Part shown: in pieces, positions 6,450-12,102 of the stretch | Position numbering within the stretch: position 1 is the first letter of the stretch | Layout of the letters: each line of letters begins with the position of its first letter | Assembly: GCA_021837545.1 (NCBI GenBank) | Contig: JAKBFR010000069.1 | Location: forward strand, 1 to 12,102 | Direction: 5' to 3' | Length of the DNA stretch: 12,102 nt | Origin: Bacillota bacterium | Lineage (GTDB): Bacteria > Bacillota_A > Clostridia > Clostridiales > Clostridiaceae | The notes under the pieces: model-generated | What the model was told of the DNA's origin: nothing | The model's database searches: none | The model's input: the letters and a program-made list of their open reading frames with translations, nothing else | Translations under genes and position numbers: made by a program

Positions 6450-6616
6450 TTAGGCATATGAAATAAAATAACGAGTCCAAAATGCCATGATTATTTTTCA
6501 TCAGACAAGGAAGTAAATTGGTCTCATAGCAAGCCTATTAGGGCAATTTGCTGATGCAGCATGGTGGAAAATAGGCTTTTGGCAGATGGACTTGTTATTT
6601 TTTTGATTATGCCTTA
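6450..6616. repeat. Nested inverted-repeat element, structured RNA or MITE-like
   Basis: An outer stem AGGCATA (6452-6458) pairs with TATGCCT (6608-6614). Next, 15 pairs join 6465-6479 (AAAATAACGAGTCCA) and 6587-6601, with one G-U. Inside are TGCCA/TGGCA (6483-6487 with 6580-6584), a 9-bp stem AAGCCTATT/AATAGGCTT (6531-6539 with 6570-6578), a TGCTG/CAGCA hairpin (6549-6561), and AGAC/GTCT (6503-6524). The fold is a long stem topped by a multi-branch region. It matches no riboswitch I know. The rest of the gene-free stretch 6325-6836 holds short repeats at 6642-6694 and is otherwise featureless. Confidence 0.6.
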
Positions 6617-6641
6617 ATTAATACATAACAAATCAATATTA

Positions 6642-6694
6642 CAATATTATCACTTTTGTATTACAATTATGTGTCAATATTATACTTTTGTATT
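6642..6694. repeat. Short direct repeat, CAATATTAT(C)ACTTTTGTATT twice
   Basis: Copies at 6642-6662 and 6675-6694 differ by one inserted C and start 33 bp apart. They lie between the rpiR-type gene's 3' end and the nested repeat element. The composition is AT-rich, and a role as a binding site is possible but not shown. Confidence 0.4.
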
Positions 6695-6836
6695 TATTTA
6701 AATATTTTATAATCTGAGTAATCATTTAAAATTTATTTTTGAATATGACTAACTCTATGTACGACATGTATGTCTATTATATATTTTTTTATGGTTCCAT
6801 GCAATTAATCATATGAAATATAAACATCAAACTATT

Positions 6837-7592
6837 CTAAGCTCTCGGAAACGTTTTATGTTTAATATCATATTTCAAGAAATATTTGTGAATAATAAGT
6901 TCAAAGGTTTCAATACAATATCCAAAGAAAGGATTGGGATAGAAATTATCGTTATCTACTTTCTCACAATCTGGTATTATGAAAGTAATATCAGAATTTT
7001 TAGCTAAAGTACTTTGTGAATTGCCTGTGAATGATATTATTTTTAAATTTCTTTCTTTAGCTAGCATGCATGTTTTTACGCAATGATTGCCTTCACCAGA
7101 CTTAGATATAAGCATAACTGAATATATAGTTTCTACATGGTTATCGAAGAGAATATCAAAATCTATAAATGTTGAAAGTACACTTTTTTTCCCAAGAACT
7201 AATAACTTCATATAAATGTACTTTGAAACAAGTTCTGAAAAACCTTCTGCTGAAACTAATATATTTCCTTTATCAATACGATCTATAAAATCATTAATAG
7301 CTTCATCATAATTAGTACTGAATATCTGCTTGTTTTCTATAGCATTAATAAACTCATTATTATCTTCTGTAGATACCTTGATTTTTAATGAGTATACCAA
7401 TTCAACAAATCCATTATATCCTAGTTTTTTTGATAATCTAATTATAGTTGATGGGGATGTATATGTCTTTTTAGCTATTCCTCTTATTCCTTCATCCATA
7501 CAACTATCAATATTATTTAATATATATGTAATTATGCTTTCTTCAAGAGAAGTAAACTTTATATCTCCAAACAGTTTTGTTACGTCAAGCAT
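6837..7592 (-). CDS. RpiR/MurR-family transcriptional regulator with SIS domain (251 aa)
   Basis: The N-terminal HTH_6 domain (about residues 1-75) is typical of RpiR regulators; GIRGIAKKTYTSPSTIIRLS (35-54) holds the DNA-binding helices. A SIS sugar-phosphate-binding domain follows (about 105-215), with LISKSGEGNH (161-170) as the phosphosugar-binding loop and KERNLKIISFTGNSQ after it. I placed the start at ATG 7592, which has AGGTG eight bases upstream; an in-frame extension to 7661 adds 23 residues but has no good ribosome site. Members of this family respond to phosphosugars such as GlcNAc-6-P, MurNAc-6-P or GlcN-6-P. The gene diverges from nagB, so control of nagB and of itself is likely, with an AT-only 22-bp perfect palindrome between them as a candidate operator. 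The effector cannot be read from sequence. Confidence 0.88.
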   Translation of the reverse strand: MLDVTKLFGDIKFTSLEESIITYILNNIDSCMDEGIRGIAKKTYTSPSTIIRLSKKLGYNGFVELVYSLKIKVSTEDNNEFINAIENKQIFSTNYDEAINDFIDRIDKGNILVSAEGFSELVSKYIYMKLLVLGKKSVLSTFIDFDILFDNHVETIYSVMLISKSGEGNHCVKTCMLAKERNLKIISFTGNSQSTLAKNSDITFIIPDCEKVDNDNFYPNPFFGYCIETFELIIHKYFLKYDIKHKTFPRA

Positions 7593-7684
7593 TTTTATAT
7601 CACCTCTTATTTTTTTGAATGTGCTTATACTTCTATGATAACATGTTCCTTTCAATGACAACAGGTTTCTAAAACCCTCAAAAG

Positions 7685-7706
7685 TATATAATTTATAAAT
7701 TATATA
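7685..7706. promoter_or_regulatory. 22-bp perfect palindrome between the rpiR-type gene and nagB
   Basis: The 22 bases at 7685-7706 read identically on both strands: TATATA, then ATTTATAAAT, then TATATA. The site lies 93 bp before the regulator's start and 105 bp before nagB. RpiR-type proteins usually bind palindromes, so this is the best operator candidate in the gap. All-A/T palindromes do arise by chance in such a genome. Confidence 0.4.
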
Positions 7707-7810
7707 TAGTAATATGCAATTAACGGGACGATAATTTTTTAAATATCTCGTAGATAGAAGTATTAAAAATAGGTTGATCTATAAATTTGTGAAAGAAAGA
7801 AGGAATAAAT

Positions 7811-8539
7811 ATGAATTTAATTATTGTTGAAAATTACGATGAAATAAGCAAGTTAGCAGCTATAAATATAAAAGATGTTATTAGCAAGAAGCCCAATGCA
7901 GTTTTGGGATTAGCTACTGGGAGCACTCCAATGGGAACTTATAAGGAACTTATCAAAATGAATAAAGAAAATGAACTCGATTTTTCTAATGTTACAACTG
8001 TAAATTTAGATGAATATATAGGATTAAGTGAAAATGATACTCAAAGCTATAGATATTTTATGAATGAAAATTTATTTAATCATATTAACATAAAAAAAGA
8101 AAATACCTTTGTGCCAAATGGATTAGCTAAGGATATTGATGAAGAAACAAAAAACTATGACAAAAGAATAGATGAATTAGGTGGCATAGATATACAATTT
8201 TTAGGAATAGGTGCTAATGGTCATATTGCCTTTAATGAGCCAAGTGATATTTTAATATCTGGTACTCATTTAACTGAATTAGCGCAAAGCACAATTGATG
8301 CAAATTCGAGATTCTTTAATTCGATTGATGAAGTTCCTAAAACTGCCATATCAATGGGACTAGGTCAAATAATGAAATCAAAAAAGATAATATTGCTAGC
8401 ACACGGTGCAGAAAAGGCAAACGCTGTAAAAGAAGCTTTATCCGGAAAAATAACTACTAAAAATCCTGCTACAATGTTACAAATGCATAAAGATGTAACT
8501 ATCATAATAGATAATACAATAGCATCTTTAATAAAATAA
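7811..8539 (+). CDS. nagB: Glucosamine-6-phosphate deaminase
   Basis: This 242-residue enzyme converts glucosamine-6-phosphate and water to fructose-6-phosphate and ammonia in the cytoplasm. The family's motifs are all present: [12 protein letters not shown] (33-44, phosphate loop), NLDEY (65-69) with catalytic D67, [13 protein letters not shown] (132-144) with H138 and E143, R167 in NSRFF and K202. The length equals that of the B. subtilis type and is shorter than E. coli NagB, which carries an extra C-terminal allosteric segment. ATG 7811 follows GAAGGA. It is transcribed alone, divergently from the RpiR-type regulator, while nagA lies 2 kb away behind two GntR genes, so the two steps of the pathway are controlled separately. 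A weak AT-only hairpin (8553-8577) follows the gene. Confidence 0.97.
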   Translation: MNLIIVENYDEISKLAAINIKDVISKKPNAVLGLATGSTPMGTYKELIKMNKENELDFSNVTTVNLDEYIGLSENDTQSYRYFMNENLFNHINIKKENTFVPNGLAKDIDEETKNYDKRIDELGGIDIQFLGIGANGHIAFNEPSDILISGTHLTELAQSTIDANSRFFNSIDEVPKTAISMGLGQIMKSKKIILLAHGAEKANAVKEALSGKITTKNPATMLQMHKDVTIIIDNTIASLIK

Positions 8540-8552
8540 TTTATGTACATTT

Positions 8553-8577
8553 CAAAATATAATTTTTTTATATTTTG
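8553..8577 (+). terminator. Weak hairpin after nagB
   Basis: CAAAATATA pairs with TATATTTTG over nine pairs around a T-rich seven-base loop. There is no T-run after it and the stem is almost all A/T, so it is a poor terminator. It is the only plus-strand candidate found right after nagB. Confidence 0.3.
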
Positions 8578-8631
8578 GTATTCTATATCTCAAAGTATAT
8601 TATTTTAAAATTGCCAACTAATTATATAAAA

Positions 8632-8673
8632 AACAGTAGATAATTTTGCTTTCACACAATATTATCTACTGTT
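8632..8673 (-). terminator. Rho-independent terminator of the GntR gene at 8703
   Basis: A perfect 13-bp stem, AACAGTAGATAAT (8632-8644) with ATTATCTACTGTT (8661-8673), is followed on the minus strand by a T-run (A-run 8627-8633 on plus). It lies 29 bp beyond the GntR stop codon and faces the end of nagB. Confidence 0.8.
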
Positions 8674-8702
8674 CCGAATTAAATTTAGTAATATATAAAT
8701 AT

Positions 8703-9413
8703 CTACTTAATACTTACAGTTCTAAACTCAATTTTATCACTTCTATGATGAGCATTTGAGTATTCAAAAGGTTGCCCATTATCTAAAAATCCTACTTGTT
8801 CAACTTCTAATATAGGAAAATTACTATCTATTTTTAACCATTCTTGTTCTAGCTCATTAGGTAGAATTGCTCGGATATTTCTATGTGCACTCTTTATCTT
8901 TAATTTAAGATTTTTTTCAATATAACCATATACTGAATTCAATAAAACATCATTTTTTATTCCTGGTATAAGACCTATAGGCATACATGTATATTCAATT
9001 ACATATGGTTCATCATCTGCATATCTAGTTCTTATTATGTCATAAACAAAATCATCAGTTGTAATCTTCAACTTAGTTGCAATTTCTTCAGTTGGATGTA
9101 CCACTTCAAATTTTACAACTTTAGAATATATTTTCTTACCCTTCTGTGTCTCTGTAAATCCAGCAAATTGTTTAGCTAAACTTAATTCTTGAACAGCACC
9201 ATTATCAACTGATTTCACAAAGGTTCCAGAGCCTCTTCTCTTTATTATTAATCCTTGTATAACTAGCTCGTCAACAGCCTTTTTTATGGTAATCCTACTA
9301 ACCCCATAATATTCACACATTTCCTTTTCTAAAGGTAATTGTTCATTTGGATTATATTTACCGCTTAATATTCCATTTCTGATATCTTCAGCAATTTCTT
9401 CGTATTTCGCCAT
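8703..9413 (-). CDS. GntR/HutC-family transcriptional regulator (236 aa)
   Basis: The winged-helix GntR domain covers residues 1-66: KYEEIAEDIRNGILSGKY, PLEKEMCEYYGVSRITIKKA and the wing RRGSGTFV. A UTRA effector domain fills about 85-236, as in HutC-type regulators that sense small sugars or phosphosugars. I chose ATG 9413 because related proteins begin MAKY; AAGGAG is 14 bases upstream, a long gap. An in-frame GTG at 9428 would sit right on the ribosome site. The gene lies downstream of the second GntR gene on the same strand, with 124 bp between them and no clear terminator. Its recognition helix differs from that of the NagR-like neighbour (RITIKKAVDEL versus RTTVRQALDGL), so it probably reads a different operator. 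The target could be nagB or an amino-sugar or glycoside uptake system elsewhere. Confidence 0.88.
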   Translation of the reverse strand: MAKYEEIAEDIRNGILSGKYNPNEQLPLEKEMCEYYGVSRITIKKAVDELVIQGLIIKRRGSGTFVKSVDNGAVQELSLAKQFAGFTETQKGKKIYSKVVKFEVVHPTEEIATKLKITTDDFVYDIIRTRYADDEPYVIEYTCMPIGLIPGIKNDVLLNSVYGYIEKNLKLKIKSAHRNIRAILPNELEQEWLKIDSNFPILEVEQVGFLDNGQPFEYSNAHHRSDKIEFRTVSIK

Positions 9414-9537
9414 TATATGTATGTTCACTCCTTAAAATATAACCTATTTATATTTTAATTATATCATTCTTATACTTTATTATATACTTAAATTTGTAAA
9501 GTTACTAAATTATCCATTATTAATAAACTTCTCTGTA

Positions 9538-10263
9538 TTAATTTTTTAAACAAACTCTATATTTAAATTTATCCCCTCTTGCTATAGTTATTGTATATTC
9601 AATAATTTTCATATGTTCATATGTTATTCTTTCAAATTTTAAGCCTGCTTGACCTTGAGGTATTCCTAAATATATGCTTTCTAATTTATTTATTAGAACA
9701 CTTTCTATTATTTCCTCTGCAGATGTTATCTTTGCACTAAATGATTTTTTCAGTATTTCATATAATGATTTTTTTTCCATCATTTCTTTAGTCATTCCTA
9801 TAAATCTTTCATAAGGTAAATATGTTATTTCATATATCATTGGTACATCATCCGCAATTCTTATTCTTGATATTTTAAATACAAGTTCACTTGTTTCTAT
9901 TTGCATTTTTTTTGCTATTTTACTATTAGCTTCTGTAATTTCAAAATTCAATAATTTTGAAGTTGGATTTTTGCCATGCTTTTTCATATCTTCAGTAAAT
10001 GAAGAAACTTTTATTAAATCTTGCTCCACTACTCTTGAGGCTATAAAATTCCCTTTTCCTTGTACTTTATATATATATTTACTGTTCTTTAACCCATCTA
10101 AGGCCTGTCGTACAGTTGTCCTACTTACACCATATTTTATGCAAATTTCTCTTTCTGAATCTAATTTATCATTTTCCTTCATGTGATTTTCTATTTTATT
10201 TATAATAATGTCCATCAATTGTACATATAGAGGGGTAATAGAATTTTTGTTAATTGTATTCAT
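9538..10263 (-). CDS. nagR: NagR-like GntR/HutC regulator (241 aa)
   Basis: Residues 1-76 form the GntR winged helix (PLYVQLMDIIINKI, YGVSRTTVRQALDGL, and the wing VQGKGNFIA). The UTRA domain follows and starts with SSFTEDMKKHGKNP (87-100), a signature shared with the NagR (YvoA)/DasR group. Those proteins bind glucosamine-6-phosphate or GlcNAc-6-phosphate and release dre operators of N-acetylglucosamine genes. I placed the start at ATG 10263, with AGAGGTG five bases upstream, rather than at 10335. The gene diverges from nagA over 317 bp, which carries two copies of a TGGTAATNNCCA-like operator. It should therefore repress nagA and probably itself. A second GntR gene follows on the same strand. 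The name rests on family signature and location; the effector is inferred. Confidence 0.82.
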   Translation of the reverse strand: MNTINKNSITPLYVQLMDIIINKIENHMKENDKLDSEREICIKYGVSRTTVRQALDGLKNSKYIYKVQGKGNFIASRVVEQDLIKVSSFTEDMKKHGKNPTSKLLNFEITEANSKIAKKMQIETSELVFKISRIRIADDVPMIYEITYLPYERFIGMTKEMMEKKSLYEILKKSFSAKITSAEEIIESVLINKLESIYLGIPQGQAGLKFERITYEHMKIIEYTITIARGDKFKYRVCLKN

Positions 10264-10393
10264 AAGCGCACCTCTTTTTAATTTTAGCAATTCAAATCTA
10301 TATATGATTTCTTTTTTTATCCAATAATAAAACAAGTTAAATTAATGCAATAATTAAATTTATTTTTTGTTATACAATACTCACACTCACTAT

Positions 10394-10405
10394 TGGTAAT
10401 TACCA
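10394..10405. promoter_or_regulatory. dre-like operator O1 (TGGTAATTACCA, perfect palindrome)
   Basis: This 12-bp perfect palindrome lies 131 bp before the NagR-like start and 46 bp upstream of the nagA -35. It has the TGG-N6-CCA form of NagR/DasR-type sites. Its place near the probable minus-strand promoter suggests autoregulation of the GntR gene. Confidence 0.6.
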
Positions 10406-10450
10406 TTGTTTATATGATAATTTATTGCCTTAAATATGTCAATATTCTAC

Positions 10451-10480
10451 TTGAAAATCTCTTCACAAATGCATTATAAT
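10451..10480 (+). promoter_or_regulatory. nagA: nagA promoter
   Basis: TTGAAA (10451-10456), an 18-base spacer and TATAAT (10475-10480) make a strong sigma-A promoter. The start would be near 10487. Operator O2 lies about ten bases downstream, where bound repressor would stop initiation or early elongation. Confidence 0.75.
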
Positions 10481-10496
10481 AGTAGTATGACTAAAC

Positions 10497-10508
10497 TGGT
10501 AATATCCA
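10497..10508. promoter_or_regulatory. dre-like operator O2 (TGGTAATATCCA)
   Basis: The site shares TGGTAAT and the outer TGG/CCA with O1, differing in two inner positions. It lies just downstream of the predicted nagA start point, and its centre is 103 bp from that of O1. Confidence 0.55.
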
Positions 10509-10536
10509 CTTTATAAAAAGAAAGGAAGTGAATTTT

Positions 10537-10570
10537 AGTGAGGGCTAGTCCTTATTATCACTCCCTCATT
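10537..10570 (+). promoter_or_regulatory. nagA leader hairpin
   Basis: AGTGAGGG (10537-10544) pairs with CCCTCATT (10563-10570) through eight pairs, one G-U, around an 18-base loop. The hairpin lies between the only good ribosome-binding sequence (AAAGGAAG, 10521-10528) and the nagA ATG. An alternative stem AGTGA/TCACT (10537-10541 with 10558-10562) would exclude the first. Confidence 0.4.
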
Positions 10571-10600
10571 AAAGATAAAAATGTTAATAAAAAATTGTAA
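10538..10600 (+). CDS. Possible 20-codon leader ORF overlapping the nagA start
   Basis: GTG at 10538 follows AAAGGAAG at 10521-10528 and opens 20 codons that stop at 10598-10600, 20 bases inside nagA in another frame. nagA itself has almost no ribosome site before its ATG, so reinitiation from this frame could feed nagA. It may equally be chance; the peptide has no recognisable features. Confidence 0.3.
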   Translation: MRASPYYHSLIKDKNVNKKL

Positions 10601-11717
10601 TATTATTTATTTGAACAAGGTTGAAAATGGTTCAATACTCATTGAGAATGGAAAAATAAAAGAAATTAATCCTATCACATATTGTGATGAAAATATATTA
10701 GATGCAAATGGTCTATATGTTTCACCCGGTTTTATTGATGTTCATATTCACGGTGCTGGTGGCTTTGATACAATGGATGGCACTAGTGAAGCAATCAATG
10801 CTATTGCTAAAACAATAGTTAAACATGGAACAACTTCATTTACACCTACAACAATGACTGTTTCAATTGAAGCTATACAAAAATCTATGAAAGTAATAAA
10901 AGACTTAAAAGAAGAAGGAACTGAAGGTGCCCATGTTTTAGGTGCTCATTTAGAAGGTCCCTTTGTAAGCCTTGAAGCAATTGGGGCGCAAAATCCAAAT
11001 TATCTTTTATCCCCTTCAATTTCTGCTTATAATGAAATGGTAAAAGATTGTGAAGATGCTGTTGTTTCAATAACATTGGCTCCTGAAGTTGATGGAGCTA
11101 AAGAACTTATTAAATATCTATCTGAGAAAGGCATTGTTTGTTCACTAGGTCATACTATAGCAACTTATGAACAAGCAATGGAAGCTATTGAATGCGGTGC
11201 TTGCCACTCGACTCATCTTTATAATGCAATGACTCCTTTAAGTCATAGAGCTCCTGGAGTTGTTGGTGCTATATTTGATAGTGATATAACAACTGAAACT
11301 ATTTCTGATGGAATTCATATTTCATATCCATCATTGAGAATTGCTTATAAACAAAAGAGTACAGATAAAGTTTTATTAGTAACTGATGCTATGATGGCTT
11401 GTTGCATGCCTGATGGGGATTATTCATTGGGTGGACAAAGTGTTACAGTAACTAATGGTGCAGCTCGTCTTAAAAATGGTGCTTTAGCTGGTTCTATTCT
11501 AACTCTTGATAAAGCTGTTAAAAATGTATATAAGAATTGTAACTTACCTTTAAATGAAGTTGTAAAAATGGCTTCATACAACGGTGCTAAACATTGCAAA
11601 GTTGATGATCATAAAGGGCAAATTAAAGAAGGCTATGATGCAGATTTAATTTTATTTGATGATGATATTAATATTCAAAAAGTATTTATTTTAGGCAAGG
11701 AAGTTTACACAAAGTAA
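10581..11717 (+). CDS. nagA: N-acetylglucosamine-6-phosphate deacetylase
   Basis: The 378-residue amidohydrolase removes acetate from GlcNAc-6-phosphate, giving GlcN-6-phosphate for NagB. The TIM-barrel metal and catalytic residues are visible: H55 and H57 in DVHIHGAGG, E125 in GAHLEGPF, H191 in LGHT, H212 in STHLYNAM and the catalytic D269 in LVTDAM. The SDGIHI (242-247) and LAGS (302-305) substrate-site motifs are also present. The length is usual for the family. ATG 10581 gives the normal N-terminus, but it lacks a good Shine-Dalgarno sequence; the strong one lies 50 bases upstream before a hairpin and a small overlapping frame. It is transcribed alone, divergently from the NagR-like gene, under a strong promoter flanked by two dre-like sites. 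Confidence 0.97.
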   Translation: MLIKNCNIIYLNKVENGSILIENGKIKEINPITYCDENILDANGLYVSPGFIDVHIHGAGGFDTMDGTSEAINAIAKTIVKHGTTSFTPTTMTVSIEAIQKSMKVIKDLKEEGTEGAHVLGAHLEGPFVSLEAIGAQNPNYLLSPSISAYNEMVKDCEDAVVSITLAPEVDGAKELIKYLSEKGIVCSLGHTIATYEQAMEAIECGACHSTHLYNAMTPLSHRAPGVVGAIFDSDITTETISDGIHISYPSLRIAYKQKSTDKVLLVTDAMMACCMPDGDYSLGGQSVTVTNGAARLKNGALAGSILTLDKAVKNVYKNCNLPLNEVVKMASYNGAKHCKVDDHKGQIKEGYDADLILFDDDINIQKVFILGKEVYTK

Positions 11718-11810
11718 TCTAAACTTATTTAAATTTTTACTTTAGTTTTCTAATTTTCACCTTTTATGTTTTATAAAATAATATTAAAATAATATTAAAA
11801 TATACAAAAA

Positions 11811-11854
11811 ATAGAGGATAATATTTATTAGAAAAATAAAATATTATCCTCTAT
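11811..11854. terminator. Bidirectional terminator after nagA
   Basis: ATAGAGGATAATATTT (11811-11826) pairs perfectly with its inverse at 11839-11854: 16 pairs with a 12-base loop. On the plus strand a T6 run follows after five bases; on the minus strand a T-run follows at once. It ends nagA and would also stop transcripts coming from the right. Confidence 0.8.
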
Positions 11855-11902
11855 CTTCATTTTTTATAACATATTTACACATAAATCTATAATCTTTATT
11901 TA

Positions 11903-11918
11903 GGTATCTATAGATACC
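11903..11918. promoter_or_regulatory. 16-bp perfect palindrome GGTATCTATAGATACC
   Basis: A perfect 16-bp palindrome with GC ends lies between the nagA terminator and the group II intron, in a stretch with no visible gene. It could be a regulator's operator for a gene beyond the intron. No partner is visible. Confidence 0.4.
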
Positions 11919-11982
11919 CACCTTCTAAATTATACTTATACTATGAAAATATACCCAACCAGAAATAAGGAGCATGTTTTGG

Positions 11983-12102
11983 GTAAGTAGACTAGGGAAT
12001 CACTTCCCTAGCCCCTCTCAGAACCGTACGTGCGAATTTCCCGCATACGGCTCCCCATATTATATTTCACAGAATATATGCAATTTCTTCTTTTAATTCG
12101 AA
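11983..12102 (-). mobile_element. Group II intron, 3' end (rest off the right edge)
   Basis: The minus strand carries the ribozyme's domain V (12021-12053), then domain VI and a 3' end reading CTACTTAC at 11990-11983, close to the CTACTTCAC end of Ll.LtrB and ending in the usual AY. The domain VI stem is CTAGGGAA/TTCCCTAG (11992-11999 with 12004-12011), with a likely bulged branch-point A at 11988. Upstream of domain V a frame ending in TGA at 12067-12069 could be the last codons of the intron-encoded maturase, but another frame is also open, so this is not called. The 3' boundary is good to about two bases. Confidence 0.8.
12021..12053 (-). ncRNA. Group II intron domain V (catalytic hairpin)
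   Basis: The hairpin starts GAGCCGTA and ends TACGGTTC, exactly as in the Ll.LtrB domain V. It has the AGC catalytic triad, a CG bulge on the 3' side, an upper stem TGCG/CGCA and a GAAA-type loop. It is 33 bases long; 34 is usual. Confidence 0.85.

Noticed and set aside
6450..6616. glmS ribozyme or another known riboswitch, given the amino-sugar genes nearby
   Set aside because: None of the conserved motifs of those RNAs is visible, and no glmS follows.
6763..6774. Short palindrome GACATGTATGTC
   Set aside because: Short, single and not near any promoter; could be chance.
6841..6860. cre-like catabolite site (GGAAACGTTTT)
   Set aside because: It lies inside the last codons of the RpiR-type gene, far from any promoter it could control, and matches the consensus only in the middle.
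6813..7638. Plus-strand frames over the RpiR-type gene
   Set aside because: They are antisense to clear HTH and SIS domains.
8365..8550. 61-codon minus-strand frame at the end of nagB
   Set aside because: It is antisense to conserved nagB coding sequence.
10885..11076. 63-codon minus-strand frame inside nagA
   Set aside because: Low-complexity, leucine-rich product; it is the reverse of the conserved nagA coding region.
11976..12094. Plus-strand frame starting at AAGGAGCATG and running through the intron end
   Set aside because: The ribosome site is one base from the ATG, and most of the frame is the reverse of group II intron domains V and VI.

Overview
The window reads as chromosome of a low-GC Gram-positive bacterium, most likely a Clostridium sensu stricto species. 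It is strongly AT-rich, has AGGAG/AGGGG ribosome sites, several TTG or GTG starts, B. subtilis-type sigma-A promoters and clostridial protein families. No rRNA, tRNA or CRISPR array is visible.

Region 1 (1 to about 3760) is the integrase end of a temperate prophage. Lytic genes run leftward: a Cro-like repressor, an excisionase-type HTH protein, a small phage protein and a replisome organiser cut by the window edge. Lysogeny genes run rightward: a CI-like repressor, a 58-codon gene, then a tyrosine integrase. Four copies of a 16-bp operator lie between the two repressors. A near-consensus promoter with an exact GAAC-N4-GTTC LexA box at its start point drives the 58-codon gene and the integrase. 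The CI-like protein has no visible self-cleaving domain, so the small SOS-controlled gene is a candidate link between DNA damage and induction. GTCGGAAG repeats after the integrase look like arm-type sites, and the prophage ends against the 3' end of rlmD.

Region 2 (3769-6324, minus strand) is host chromosome. A lipoprotein, a small RDD-like membrane protein and the 23S rRNA uracil methyltransferase rlmD appear to form one operon. Upstream, at 6450-6616, is a roughly 165-bp nested inverted repeat that could be a structured RNA or a MITE-like element.

Region 3 (6837-11717) is an amino-sugar catabolic locus. An RpiR-family regulator diverges from nagB (GlcN-6-P deaminase). Two GntR/HutC regulators follow on the minus strand, and the NagR-like one diverges from nagA (GlcNAc-6-P deacetylase). 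NagA and NagB together turn GlcNAc-6-P into fructose-6-P, acetate and ammonia. Two matching operators about 103 bp apart flank the nagA promoter, and nagA has a leader with a hairpin and an overlapping 20-codon frame.

Region 4 (11718-12102) holds a bidirectional terminator, a 16-bp perfect palindrome and the 3' end (domains V and VI) of a group II intron on the minus strand. The rest of the intron lies beyond the right edge.
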